From NCBI GenBank assembly GCA_046329235.1, contig JAXLVA010000001.1, forward strand, positions 682,001 through 746,000: 64,000 nt of DNA. Direction: 5' to 3'. Shown here in pieces: positions 1 to 7,857 of the stretch. The stretch's first letter is position 1, and each line of letters begins with the position of its first letter. This DNA comes from JALONH01 sp046329235 (lineage in GTDB: Bacteria > Bacteroidota > Bacteroidia > Cytophagales > Cytophagaceae). The notes under the pieces are model-generated. The model was given only the letters and a program-made list of their open reading frames with translations. It was not told the origin of the DNA and did not search any database. A program made the translations under genes and the position numbers.

Positions 1-733
1 ATTTTTCTAGCTCTTCCTCTCGCTTTGATTCAAACTCATTTCTTTTGTCAGAATTTGAAACTAAGTAATATTTGTTATATATGTATTCCAATAGCTCTTC
101 CTTGAAAGAATCTATAATAGAAAATACTATTGCCTTTAATTTTTCTATATCCTTTAATGTTAAGGAGAAATCAATCTGAATAGTGTCGTTAAATTTACTA
201 CCATGTCCGATTGCATTTCTATTAGCAAGTAGATGACTATTTATATAGTGTTCCCTTGCTTCAAGAGCCTTTTTGTAATTAAGTCCTAAAATTTCGATTA
301 TGTTTTTAAAAACTTTGGGTTTTAAATTTGATTCGGTATCAATAATCGTATTATCAAAATCATTATCGGGTCTCACATCGATTTTGAATTTCTTGCTTTC
401 GAATTTAAGAAAGCTTGAAACAAAAGCTATTTCATTTGCCAAAGTCATTTTGTCTTTGGTTTCTATACATCTACTTACATGTTCTTTCAAAGCAACAGCT
501 TTAAAATTATAGGACAAGTCGCTAAGTTTTACTTTTTCTTCTGAAATGTATTTTATGTATAACTTACTACTCTTTTTTATATAACCTTCCCAATGTGCAT
601 AAAGCAAAAGAATTAATGACTTAAAAATAGTTTCCTTTTCAGACTCTTTTGCTAACAATAAAAGTTCAGAAATCTCTACTTTTCTCCAAGCAAGATCTTC
701 ATCTAATAAATTTTCAAATTGTTCGTACTTCAC
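1..733 (-). CDS. MAE_28990/MAE_18760-like HEPN protein (3' end outside window)
   Basis: I read this frame by hand. It opens with GTG at 733-731, overlapping the TGA stop of the DUF262 gene (GTGA, 4-base overlap), and stays open for 244 codons to the window edge, so the C-terminus is missing. The protein is largely helical and carries an R-x4-H motif (Arg172, His177, in NRNAIGH), the catalytic signature of HEPN-fold RNases. HEPN proteins of this type often sit next to DUF262 proteins in defence loci, as here. The inferred role is an RNA-cleaving effector or abortive-infection component of the R-M operon. The GTG start and translational coupling suggest low, coordinated expression. The family name rests on the motif and the neighbour, not on a profile search. 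Confidence 0.72.
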   Translation of the reverse strand, partial: MKYEQFENLLDEDLAWRKVEISELLLLAKESEKETIFKSLILLLYAHWEGYIKKSSKLYIKYISEEKVKLSDLSYNFKAVALKEHVSRCIETKDKMTLANEIAFVSSFLKFESKKFKIDVRPDNDFDNTIIDTESNLKPKVFKNIIEILGLNYKKALEAREHYINSHLLANRNAIGHGSKFNDTIQIDFSLTLKDIEKLKAIVFSIIDSFKEELLEYIYNKYYLVSNSDKRNEFESKREEELEK

Positions 734-1857
734 TTTGAGAAATATTGATTAGAAAATTCGGTTAGTCCTTTCATCCTTGTAATTGCCTTTGTTCCTCTCT
801 CTGAATACTCGAGATACACTGTATCCTTATAAATGTCCTTGATATTCTGAATTAACTGTTCTTTTGGTATTGATTTTATTTTATCATAGTTGTTTGCAAT
901 GCCTGGAACGATAGCTTCAAAACTTGATTCTACAAAAGGTCCTTCAAATCTATCTTTTGCATCATTGTACTTTTTAAATGAGTCGGCACCGAGTGTTTCA
1001 TTTAGCAAATCAAATACTTTTTTGAATAATGTAATTTCTGTATCAATATTGAAAGAGTCATCTTCTATTAGTTTTACAGTTTCTTTGTCAATGAATTCAC
1101 TCAAGTGAATATAGGAAACTTTATAATTCTCAAATTTTGTTTTTCCATTTTTGGCAATAAAATACCTTAAAATTAATTCCATGTGATGTTCTATTTTGAA
1201 CTTTTCATCACTTAACGGGAGAGTAGATTTATAATTAGTATATGTTTTTAAATCGTTAATTTTATCATAAAAAGGTTCACTTAGCATGATTATTAAGCAG
1301 TTTCTTATTTCTTGAGCCTCTAAATGTAATCCTCCTGTATTTAGTCTTTGAAATAGTTCGTACTGAGCCTGAATGCTATTTTCTGTCAGAATAATATTAA
1401 TTCCAAATTTTGATCTTTTCAAAATTCTTTTAATGTCATCTGGAAGTGTCAGCCAAGTAAAGCCTTCTAAAGAAGGAAGTTTACGTGTTGTTGTTAATGT
1501 AAGCGGTTCTTTATTTTTTAAATCACCAGTTAATTGCAATATGGATGATATTCGTTGTACACCATCAACAACGCTCCATTTACCACCTTCCTTCTGAGCT
1601 ACAAAAATTGGTGGAATGGGTATTCCGAGAAGTATAGATTCAATGAAATTTGATTTCTGTTCATCTGACCATCGAAAAAGTCGCTGGTATGCAGGATCTA
1701 ACTGTAACTCTCCTTCTGTGTAAAGATTCAAGAGTTCACCAATAGACATGCTGTAACTATCTGTTTTTATTTCCTTTCTACCTTCAGAAAGTTCTTTTAG
1801 TAATTCTTCTTCTTTCATAATTTTTAATTTATCTCGGTCCCATAAATCTATCGCCAT
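730..1857 (-). CDS. DUF262 (GmrS/ParB-like) domain protein
   Basis: This is a 375-residue protein with an N-terminal DUF262 domain: a conserved QRLFRW segment near residues 58-63, a GIPIPPIFV stretch at 78-86 and the signature DGVQR at 98-102. In GmrSD-type enzymes the DGxxR region belongs to a ParB/Srx-like nucleotide-using domain. No C-terminal HNH (DUF1524/GmrD) nuclease is visible, so the effector is probably the HEPN protein encoded immediately downstream. The first ATG overlaps the endonuclease gene by 29 bases. An internal ATG at 1818 (MKEEELL) lies 11 bases past that gene's stop and is an equally good start. It is the fourth gene of the defence operon. Confidence 0.8.
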   Translation of the reverse strand: MAIDLWDRDKLKIMKEEELLKELSEGRKEIKTDSYSMSIGELLNLYTEGELQLDPAYQRLFRWSDEQKSNFIESILLGIPIPPIFVAQKEGGKWSVVDGVQRISSILQLTGDLKNKEPLTLTTTRKLPSLEGFTWLTLPDDIKRILKRSKFGINIILTENSIQAQYELFQRLNTGGLHLEAQEIRNCLIIMLSEPFYDKINDLKTYTNYKSTLPLSDEKFKIEHHMELILRYFIAKNGKTKFENYKVSYIHLSEFIDKETVKLIEDDSFNIDTEITLFKKVFDLLNETLGADSFKKYNDAKDRFEGPFVESSFEAIVPGIANNYDKIKSIPKEQLIQNIKDIYKDTVYLEYSERGTKAITRMKGLTEFSNQYFSK

Positions 1858-2764
1858 TGAAATGAATCATATGGTCTGGCGTATCAGCCAGCCATACTTC
1901 TGTTTCCCAAGCAATGTTATTGGAGTGTTTTTTAAATTCAGTGAAATCAGGAAATGCTGTTACATATATCTTACCTGCTTTACAGCTTTTTAGAAATTCT
2001 TCAAGTTCAACAATTCGTTTCGGAGAAACCGGGCCATGTGAAGTAACGGCTTCAATCAGGAATAACCAGTTTTTCTTTTCGTCATAAATCACAACGTCCG
2101 GCAATTTACTGTGCTGGTCAATCGGAATTCCCAATTCTTTCAATTTCTTTTCATCTACGAACAAATCTTTCTTCGCGGTGTCGCCTAAATAGAGTATCGA
2201 ACCACCATTAGCAAACCTTGCAGCAAAATTATGCACGATGGCAGCCTGAACTTCATTGTGCTTTCCTGACGAAAGTTTAATCGTTTTGCCATTGCTTAGT
2301 TTTACCGGAATCAGATTTTGTTTTCTTTCTTTTTTATATCGTTTCGCTAATTCCCCGGCTTCCGATTTGAATTTTTCAACTGCTTTCTTCCAATCTTTAG
2401 TTCCAAATTTTTGAATGGCTTCCAATGCTTCATGGGTAATTGCATAATGAGCATTCGGACTATTTACTGGTAATTTCGGGTTGTCCGGATTGTAGTCCGC
2501 AATACGAGCCTGAACGAATTGATGTAAAACCTGTCTGCGGAATGTCTCTCTTGTATTCGGTGCGTATTCTTTTTTATGCACATCGAGAACGAAGGCCATA
2601 ATACCTTTTGTAACTTTTAAACTCTTACGAGTCGCTTTGCTCCAACTATCACGAGGTTTAATTCCGCATAGTGCCAATAACGTGTACGCTGATATTTCAT
2701 TTTGCTGCGCTGTTGGCAATCCTAATTCTTTGAGTATCTTTTTTGCTTCGTCAAGTTTGCTCAT
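1829..2764 (-). CDS. BsuBI/PstI-type restriction endonuclease
   Basis: The 311-residue protein resembles the BsuBI/PstI restriction endonuclease family, whose members cut CTGCAG. The N-terminal half is helical and probably a DNA-binding winged-helix part. The C-terminal half holds a PD-(D/E)xK-like core: LPDVV with Asp223, then FLIEAV with Glu238 at the end of the next strand, followed by the S/T-H-G-P stretch typical of this family. Length is close to that of PstI (about 326 residues). Its ATG overlaps the methylase stop by 4 bases (ATGA). The methylase/endonuclease pairing and order support a type II R-M assignment. Site specificity is inferred from family only. Confidence 0.88.
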   Translation of the reverse strand: MSKLDEAKKILKELGLPTAQQNEISAYTLLALCGIKPRDSWSKATRKSLKVTKGIMAFVLDVHKKEYAPNTRETFRRQVLHQFVQARIADYNPDNPKLPVNSPNAHYAITHEALEAIQKFGTKDWKKAVEKFKSEAGELAKRYKKERKQNLIPVKLSNGKTIKLSSGKHNEVQAAIVHNFAARFANGGSILYLGDTAKKDLFVDEKKLKELGIPIDQHSKLPDVVIYDEKKNWLFLIEAVTSHGPVSPKRIVELEEFLKSCKAGKIYVTAFPDFTEFKKHSNNIAWETEVWLADTPDHMIHFNGDRFMGPR

Positions 2765-4347
2765 ATTATTGCTGGTGTAAATTCAAATTGTTCACTTACT
2801 ATTTTGTTGGCATTATCTACTGAAAAATCATTAGAAAGAATAACGCTATTTCCAATTTCTTTTATTGTTTCAAGTGGAGGGAGGGGAATTTCTCTGAGTT
2901 CCGTAGCACTTACATTCACGTTACCATTGAATATTCTGAAATACGAATCAAATAAACTGCTATTCAATAAAGCACAAAGCCCAACTACTTCGTTTCTTTC
3001 TAAATGTCCTTTTGGGCGATAGATGTAATTTACTTTGTTTTCTACCCCGATATATTTTGCTTCAATAAAATTGCAGAAGTATGGAGCTGCAACCAATCTG
3101 CTTTTATCATCCTTAGCACTGAAACGCCTCAATAGAACATAATTTTTATTAGGAATTAGAATAGATTTTGATTCGTCCTGTATTCTTACATACTGTCCTT
3201 TATCGGGCTTTGGCATCGGCCATTCCAAGATCATTTGCTTTACGTTATGTAGCCAAAAGAGCGGAGCTAAAAATACTGTTCCGTTTTGATATGTATCGTG
3301 TATATGATCTTTTGACCTGAATGCAACAACGGGACCGGTTGAAATCTGAATATTGTATTTATTTAAGTTTCCATTCCAGTTTTTAAAGACATTCAAAATA
3401 GCTTCGTCTGAATCACTCGTTGGTAAATACAATATTTTTTCATTTGAATTGAGGTCAATCAATTCATTTTGCGCAAAAGATTTGATTATCGGAGAATCAA
3501 TATCTTTTAAACCATGTGATGAATAAACATTTACTTTGTGCTTCGGATTTGTTTTTTCTTTTCGTGTTCCTTTTATGATAACTGTTTCCTGTAATACCTT
3601 ATCTCTGTTGAATGTGTCTTTTCGGGAAACGAATAAATGCACTTTATCAATTTCAATTATTTTGAAAAAATACTCCCGGAATAATTTGAAGTAACTCCCG
3701 GAAGCGTAGCTTCTCGGAGTTATGAATATTAGTTGTCCGTTTTCTTTTAGTAACCTTGCGGAAATAGCCATAAAAATGGCATAAATATTCGGATGTCCGT
3801 TAACAACTGCTTTTGCCGCAACGGCTCTTTTGTCGTCAATAGGCAGTTTGAAGTAGGGAGGATTTGAAACAATAATATCGAAAGGATTAATTGTCTGTGA
3901 AAACAAGTTGCCAATATCTGTTAAGCAATCTGCGTTTTCGAGAATGAAATCATTTGTATGAATTGAGATTTTTAATTCGATATTTTTCTCCTTTAACCAA
4001 CTTCTTAAATATTCTAATGACTTTTTTGTGTAAGGAATTAATGCTTTATCAGTTTCATACACTGTCAAATCAACATCCTTCAATTTGTTGTTTTTCCGAA
4101 CAAGTGACTCTATTAAAGCACAAGTTAGAATAGCTGTTCCGCAACCTGGGTCAAGTATTCTAAGAGAACTTTCTCCAGATTCTGCAAATGTCCCCATCAG
4201 TCCAGCTATTTCTGCAGGAGTAAAAAATTGTCCGTTTGTTTTTTTATGTTCTTGATTCACCGATTTGGCATAACCCAACCCAAGCCGGTCAGCGTAATGG
4301 CTCGGTAACTCACCAGCAATTTTCTCCATGAGTTTTTTACCTGCCAT
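2761..4347 (-). CDS. N6-adenine DNA methyltransferase of a PstI/BsuBI-like R-M system
   Basis: This 528-residue class I methyltransferase has the SAM-binding motif DPGCGTA at residues 66-72, the acidic motif II (YETD, 97-100) and the catalytic motif IV NPPY at 162-165 that marks N6-adenine (or N4-cytosine) methylases. The motif order (SAM site before NPPY) is the gamma-class order, with a C-terminal target-recognition half, and the length matches M.PstI/M.BsuBI (about 500 residues). It should protect host DNA from the endonuclease encoded next. The gene overlaps the upstream regulator by 11 bases and the downstream endonuclease by 4, so translation is probably coupled. Confidence 0.9.
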   Translation of the reverse strand: MAGKKLMEKIAGELPSHYADRLGLGYAKSVNQEHKKTNGQFFTPAEIAGLMGTFAESGESSLRILDPGCGTAILTCALIESLVRKNNKLKDVDLTVYETDKALIPYTKKSLEYLRSWLKEKNIELKISIHTNDFILENADCLTDIGNLFSQTINPFDIIVSNPPYFKLPIDDKRAVAAKAVVNGHPNIYAIFMAISARLLKENGQLIFITPRSYASGSYFKLFREYFFKIIEIDKVHLFVSRKDTFNRDKVLQETVIIKGTRKEKTNPKHKVNVYSSHGLKDIDSPIIKSFAQNELIDLNSNEKILYLPTSDSDEAILNVFKNWNGNLNKYNIQISTGPVVAFRSKDHIHDTYQNGTVFLAPLFWLHNVKQMILEWPMPKPDKGQYVRIQDESKSILIPNKNYVLLRRFSAKDDKSRLVAAPYFCNFIEAKYIGVENKVNYIYRPKGHLERNEVVGLCALLNSSLFDSYFRIFNGNVNVSATELREIPLPPLETIKEIGNSVILSNDFSVDNANKIVSEQFEFTPAII

Positions 4348-4645
4348 TTTTCTTTTTAGTTATATAGTTTATTTTCTTCTCAGCTACTTGCATGGCCTTT
4401 AAAGCCACTTCTTCGTCTTGCAATTCGTAAACAAGTTTATCGCTTATAAACGCAATCAAAAATTCATTCGGGTCAACCTTATAAAATTTAGCCAAACGAA
4501 TAACTTGATCTTTTGTTGGCATTCGCTCTCCACGTTCAATTTTGCTTAAAAGAGCTTGGTCAATTTCTATTTCTGCAGCAACCTGTCGAAGCAATAGTCC
4601 GTTTTGCTCTCTTAGTTCTCTGATTATTTCCGCTATATTTTTCAA
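4337..4645 (-). CDS. XRE/Cro-type helix-turn-helix regulator (C-protein-like)
   Basis: The 102-residue protein has an N-terminal helix-turn-helix: LRQVAAEIEIDQALLSKIERGERMP runs over roughly residues 18-43 and is a textbook XRE domain. The start is TTG at 4645-4643; no in-frame ATG is close upstream. As first gene of an R-M operon it is likely the controller protein that delays or limits endonuclease expression. A perfect 13-base palindrome at 4664-4676 lies just upstream and is the obvious candidate operator. The controller role is inferred from position, size and the palindrome; classical C proteins are usually a little shorter (about 80 residues). Confidence 0.85.
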   Translation of the reverse strand: MKNIAEIIRELREQNGLLLRQVAAEIEIDQALLSKIERGERMPTKDQVIRLAKFYKVDPNEFLIAFISDKLVYELQDEEVALKAMQVAEKKINYITKKKNGR

Positions 4646-4663
4646 TTTGAAATGGTTTGACTT

Positions 4664-4676
4664 GACATTTAATGTC
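4664..4676. promoter_or_regulatory. Palindromic operator of the R-M operon
   Basis: GACATT-T-AATGTC is a perfect inverted repeat with a one-base centre. It abuts the -7 box of the operon promoter and would cover the transcription start. Position between the promoter and the XRE gene suggests autoregulation by that protein. Confidence 0.55.
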
Positions 4677-4707
4677 CAAAAGTAATAAAATGCTCTTTAC
4701 AGTCAAA
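4677..4707 (-). promoter_or_regulatory. Bacteroidota-type promoter of the R-M operon
   Basis: On the minus strand a -33 element TTTG (4707-4704) is followed after exactly 19 bases by TACTTTTG (4684-4677), which fits the Bacteroidota -7 consensus TAnnTTTG. The predicted transcription start is near 4670, inside the palindrome, leaving a leader of about 25 bases before the TTG start. Confidence 0.6.
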
Positions 4708-4928
4708 AGATAATTATTAACAATGTAGCTAACAGACGGGTGGGTAAATTTTTTGGCGTACGTTTTTAATTGTTCGGTGGGCTTTAGCTCTTTTGCAGGT
4801 GGTGCGGAGCAAGTTTTTTCCTCCGTGTTTGGCGCTCATCTTTTGTGTCCTCAGCACGTGACAGTTTAGGACACAAGTGAGAATATCCAACCAAGGAAAA
4901 AATGATGAACTACATTCGGAGGCAATAG
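4708..4928. other. Non-coding spacer upstream of the R-M operon
   Basis: I found no convincing gene in this stretch. It is less AT-rich than its surroundings in parts and contains an inverted repeat TTGTGTCCT (4843-4851) / AGGACACAA (4868-4876) with a 16-base loop that includes CACGTG. Its function is unknown; it may be the end of an inserted accessory segment. Confidence 0.4.
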
Positions 4929-4952
4929 GCAGCCCACGGTTTTAACCGTGGG
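4929..4952 (+). repeat. REP-like hairpin, copy A
   Basis: The tetranucleotide GCAG (4929-4932) is followed by a 9-base stem CCCACGGTT, a TT loop and AACCGTGGG (4933-4952). A second hairpin with the same outer bases and loop (CCCAC..TT..GTGGG), preceded by GTAG, lies at 62823-62846. The layout (GTAG-type tetranucleotide plus adjoining palindrome) is that of REP elements mobilised by RAYT transposases of the IS200/IS605 group; no such transposase is in the window. Confidence 0.5.
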
Positions 4953-4989
4953 GTTTAATAGTTCTAATAATATGCAATCTCCAGATAAT

Positions 4990-5003
4990 GCGGATTACAA
5001 ATC
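4990..5003 (-). repeat. Inverted-repeat element, left copy
   Basis: GCGGATTACAAATC; its reverse complement matches the element at 5539-5555 over 13 bases (GATTTGTAATCCG), and both are followed by TTATC in that orientation. The two copies face each other around the small membrane-protein gene. Confidence 0.5.
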
Positions 5004-5007
5004 AGGC

Positions 5008-5463
5008 TTATTGGGAAGTAAAATGTAAAAATATTATAAAGATTATGAATAAATATATGCTTTGCATAATTATTAAATAAATGATAGCACCAATTCTAGA
5101 TGTTATAGAAAAGTCAGACCATTTCTTGCGCAATATTGTTTGATATCTTTTTTGATTAATAAAATACCTTCGTTTTAAATTGTTCAATTTATATAGCAAT
5201 AAAAAAAATCCACCAAATATTAATATTGATACTATGATGTTAATTTGAAATATAAAACATATAAAAATTAGGATGGCTAAAACAAATGAAATAAATGGAA
5301 TGTGCATAATATCAAAAGCTTTTCTACGACGTTCATATTTTACTATATCAATGATTTCAATGGTAGTTTTTTTTCTGTAAAATATTTTTCTGTAAACTAT
5401 AAAATATGTTGCCTGAAATATTTGTTGAATAATATCCAAATCTTTATTTTTTTTAGAATTCAT
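5008..5463 (-). CDS. Unrecognised small membrane protein
   Basis: I do not recognise this protein. The frame is open from 5517, but I prefer the ATG at 5463 (MNSKKNKDLD), because the first 18 residues look like read-through of upstream sequence. That gives 151 residues. It has a basic N-terminal half, two close hydrophobic segments in the middle and one long hydrophobic segment at the C-terminus, with Lys/Arg-rich loops, so it probably has three membrane helices. The codons are extremely A/T-biased, more so than in the neighbouring pxp genes. It lies between two inverted copies of a palindromic element (4990-5003 and 5539-5555), which suggests an acquired or mobile unit. It could also be a chance long frame in AT-rich DNA. 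Confidence 0.5.
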   Translation of the reverse strand: MNSKKNKDLDIIQQIFQATYFIVYRKIFYRKKTTIEIIDIVKYERRRKAFDIMHIPFISFVLAILIFICFIFQINIIVSILIFGGFFLLLYKLNNLKRRYFINQKRYQTILRKKWSDFSITSRIGAIIYLIIMQSIYLFIIFIIFLHFTSQ

Positions 5464-5538
5464 AGTTTTAATAGGTACTCCAACCTCTCCACAATTTAAC
5501 CAAGCTCTTCGAAACATTCAATATCGACACCATATAAA

Positions 5539-5555
5539 GCGGATTTGTAATCCGG
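5539..5555 (+). repeat. Inverted-repeat element, right copy (self-palindromic)
   Basis: CGGATT-TGT-AATCCG at 5540-5554 is a perfect 6-base-stem palindrome, and it matches the reverse complement of 4990-5003. It lies only 4 bases before the stop of pxpA, so it may also act as a 3' hairpin. Confidence 0.5.
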
Positions 5556-5558
5556 TTA

Positions 5559-6254
5559 TCAACCCTTCAAAGCTTGATAAATCGCCGGATTATCTCCGTG
5601 TATGCAGATAGTTTGGGCAGGTAATTGTAACAATTCACCTTCTAATGTAGTGATTGCTTTGTGAGAGCGGAAATGTTCGATGCGCTCTCTAATCTGTTTA
5701 GCATCTGAGAATACGCTGTCTTTCATCCAACGAGGTGCCAGTAATCCGTTCGCTTGATAGGCTCTATCCGCAAAGACTTCCGCTTTAGTTGGTAAACCTA
5801 TCGACGATGCTTCTTCCATTTGAACAGTAGCGGCTTGTCCGTATAGAATCAAAGACGGATCCCATTTTTGAATGAGTTGCGCTAGAATAAACGACAAGGC
5901 TCTGTCTTGCGATGCTTTGTTATATAGAGCACCATGCCATTTGACATGATGGATAGGAGCGTTCAGTTCTTGGGCAATGGAAGAGAAAAGTAGCCACTGT
6001 TCGTTCAGACTTTCAATTAAGAAAGGTATATCGATGTCCCACCAAACTCGTCCAAAGTTTTTAGTGTCGGGCAATGAAGGGTGAATCCCAATGTGTACTT
6101 CATGATCTAAGGCAAGTTCTATGCTTTGTCGGATGGAGGAAGCATTCCCATAATGACCGCCGCAGGCAATCGAAACCGATTGAACGAAGGGAAGTAATTC
6201 CTTTTCATTGTCCATGCCTTCACCGGCATCCATATTAAGTTCAATGAATTCCAT
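5559..6254 (-). CDS. pxpA: 5-oxoprolinase subunit A (LamB/YcsF family)
   Basis: This 231-residue protein belongs to the LamB/YcsF family. Recognisable features are the N-terminal LNMDAGEG (residues 6-13), the SIACGGHYG stretch with its conserved CGGH, IGIHPSLPD, VKWHGALYN and the C-terminal ICIHGDNP. With PxpB and PxpC it forms the ATP-dependent prokaryotic 5-oxoprolinase that opens 5-oxo-L-proline to L-glutamate in the cytoplasm. Family members are usually about 245-255 residues, so this one is slightly short but keeps all the motifs. It follows pxpC by 3 bases in the order pxpB-pxpC-pxpA. Confidence 0.93.
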   Translation of the reverse strand: MEFIELNMDAGEGMDNEKELLPFVQSVSIACGGHYGNASSIRQSIELALDHEVHIGIHPSLPDTKNFGRVWWDIDIPFLIESLNEQWLLFSSIAQELNAPIHHVKWHGALYNKASQDRALSFILAQLIQKWDPSLILYGQAATVQMEEASSIGLPTKAEVFADRAYQANGLLAPRWMKDSVFSDAKQIRERIEHFRSHKAITTLEGELLQLPAQTICIHGDNPAIYQALKG

Positions 6255-6257
6255 GTC

Positions 6258-7142
6258 TTACAACTCCAAACGTTTTTCCATTTCAAAGTGAGCACGTTGT
6301 GCCGTTTCCATACTACAAGGTAATAAAGTAAACGAAGATAAAGGAGAAAGTTGGGCTAGGAGTGGAAGGTCGGCCGTGATAACGTGGCCTAGAATAGGAT
6401 AACCACCCGTAGTTCCATGGTCGGCCATTAGAATCACACATTGACCGTTGGGTAATACTTGAATACTTCCCATTTGAACTCCTCTGGAATAATGGGTTTG
6501 ACTCGGAAGTATTATCGGTGGAGCTTCTAAACGATAACCCATCCGATTACTATCCGCTTGGATGGTAGCTTGAAAGAGCGGAGGAGTGAAATTGAAATCA
6601 CTATTTGGTACATAGCGTATCAAGTGATTCAGAGTGATGTTTTTATCGGGGTATGAAAGTGATTCAGCTGCTTGAGTTTCAATGTCGATGCTCGAACCTT
6701 TCGTAGGCTGATTTAAAGTAATACCTGCTTTGGATAGAGACGAATCATAACAAACACTTTGTAAGTAAGTGGGCAATTGCCATTTCCCTTTAATGCCTAG
6801 GTACACACGTGCTCCGGATTTCTTTTGAGTGAAAGTTAAGGTGCTGCCTGCTTTTACTTGAATAACGGTTGCTAAGTCTAAGGTTGTTTGCTCCAGCATA
6901 GCGCCAAAATCTGCTCCGGTTAAAACGATAGAGCAGTCTTTTCGGAATAAAATCGTAGCTGCAGGGAAGTGCATTTCGAGCACGGGTGTAGCTTCCGATT
7001 GCTGTAAAATTTTATTGGCAAGTCGGTAGGAATAGATATCCATGGGGCCGGACGGAGGAATCCCCAGGTGCGCGTATCCTTTACGCCCACCATCTTGGAT
7101 GCTGTCCAGTAAACCACACTTTAGGATTTCCAATGTTGCCAT
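6258..7142 (-). CDS. pxpC: 5-oxoprolinase subunit C (biotin-dependent carboxyltransferase family, KipA-like)
   Basis: The 294 residues match the KipA/PxpC family: an N-terminal LDSIQDGGRKGYAHLGIPPSGPMD segment (residues 12-35), the AxxILFRKDCSIVLTGADF region, and near the C-terminus LMADHGTTGGYP, a family hallmark. It is a subunit of the 5-oxoprolinase complex. Its start overlaps the end of pxpB by 22 bases, which implies translational coupling. Length is slightly below the usual 310. Confidence 0.93.
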   Translation of the reverse strand: MATLEILKCGLLDSIQDGGRKGYAHLGIPPSGPMDIYSYRLANKILQQSEATPVLEMHFPAATILFRKDCSIVLTGADFGAMLEQTTLDLATVIQVKAGSTLTFTQKKSGARVYLGIKGKWQLPTYLQSVCYDSSLSKAGITLNQPTKGSSIDIETQAAESLSYPDKNITLNHLIRYVPNSDFNFTPPLFQATIQADSNRMGYRLEAPPIILPSQTHYSRGVQMGSIQVLPNGQCVILMADHGTTGGYPILGHVITADLPLLAQLSPLSSFTLLPCSMETAQRAHFEMEKRLEL

Positions 7143-7852
7143 TCTTGAACGGAGATAGGGTAAAATTGAACCTGATTTCCCGGTTGTAAAAGGGTAGGAG
7201 TAACTTCTGAATTACGAATCAAAGCCAGCGGAGTGCGACCAATAATTTGCCAGCCACCCGGACTTTCAGTCGGATAAATTCCGGTAAATTGGTCGGCAAG
7301 CGCCACCGATCCGGTAGGTACTTTTTTGTCCGGAACCGACTTACGAGCGATGTGAAGTTCGGGCGCCGTATTTCCCATATACGGGAAGCCGGGAAGAAAT
7401 CCCATGAAATATACCTTATATATAGCTGTGCAGTGGAGACGAATAATCTCGTCCACGGACAGGTTTAATTGCCGGGCTACGGCGGTTATTTCCGGACAAA
7501 TATCCGGGTGGTAACACACGGGGATTTTTATAGTTTCTGAGGAAATATGGGGTCCGGAAGTCGCGCTGTTGGAAAGTGCTTTTTTCAACCAAAAATCCAA
7601 TTTTTCGGTTATTTGTTCGGCTGAAATATAAGTTCCGGAAAGGAGAAATGATTCCGGTTTCAGACGAATCAGGATAGAGTTGAACGCCGGAATTATATCT
7701 TCCACCCAATCCGGTTTTTGAGAATAGAGTTGGGAAAAGGTAGCTCGAATTTGGTCCGGAGTTTCAGGGGAAAAGTGACCCGTCGGCTGCCACAAAAAAC
7801 TGAAATCAGTTTGAGGGAGGAGACGATAGGGAGGTACTTTTTCCATGAACAA
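7121..7852 (-). CDS. pxpB: 5-oxoprolinase subunit B (KipI family)
   Basis: The 243-residue protein is a KipI/PxpB homologue, with the family motifs MGFLPGFPYMG (about residues 150-160), RKSVPDKKVPTGSVALA and YPTESPGGWQIIGRTPL near the C-terminus. In Bacillus KipI is also known as an inhibitor of the sporulation kinase KinA, but in a pxpB-pxpC-pxpA operon the 5-oxoprolinase role is the supported one. A second in-frame ATG lies two codons downstream (7846). The glycosyltransferase gene ends 5 bases upstream, so the four genes probably form one transcript. Confidence 0.93.
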   Translation of the reverse strand: MFMEKVPPYRLLPQTDFSFLWQPTGHFSPETPDQIRATFSQLYSQKPDWVEDIIPAFNSILIRLKPESFLLSGTYISAEQITEKLDFWLKKALSNSATSGPHISSETIKIPVCYHPDICPEITAVARQLNLSVDEIIRLHCTAIYKVYFMGFLPGFPYMGNTAPELHIARKSVPDKKVPTGSVALADQFTGIYPTESPGGWQIIGRTPLALIRNSEVTPTLLQPGNQVQFYPISVQEWQHWKS

Positions 7853-7857
7853 AAAGT

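Noticed and set aside
300..512. Plus-strand frame of 70 codons
   Set aside because: It is antisense to the HEPN gene, which has a clear R-x4-H motif and operon coupling.
7416..7709. Minus-strand frame of 97 codons inside pxpB
   Set aside because: It is the same strand but a different frame within a well-supported gene, with no recognisable features.
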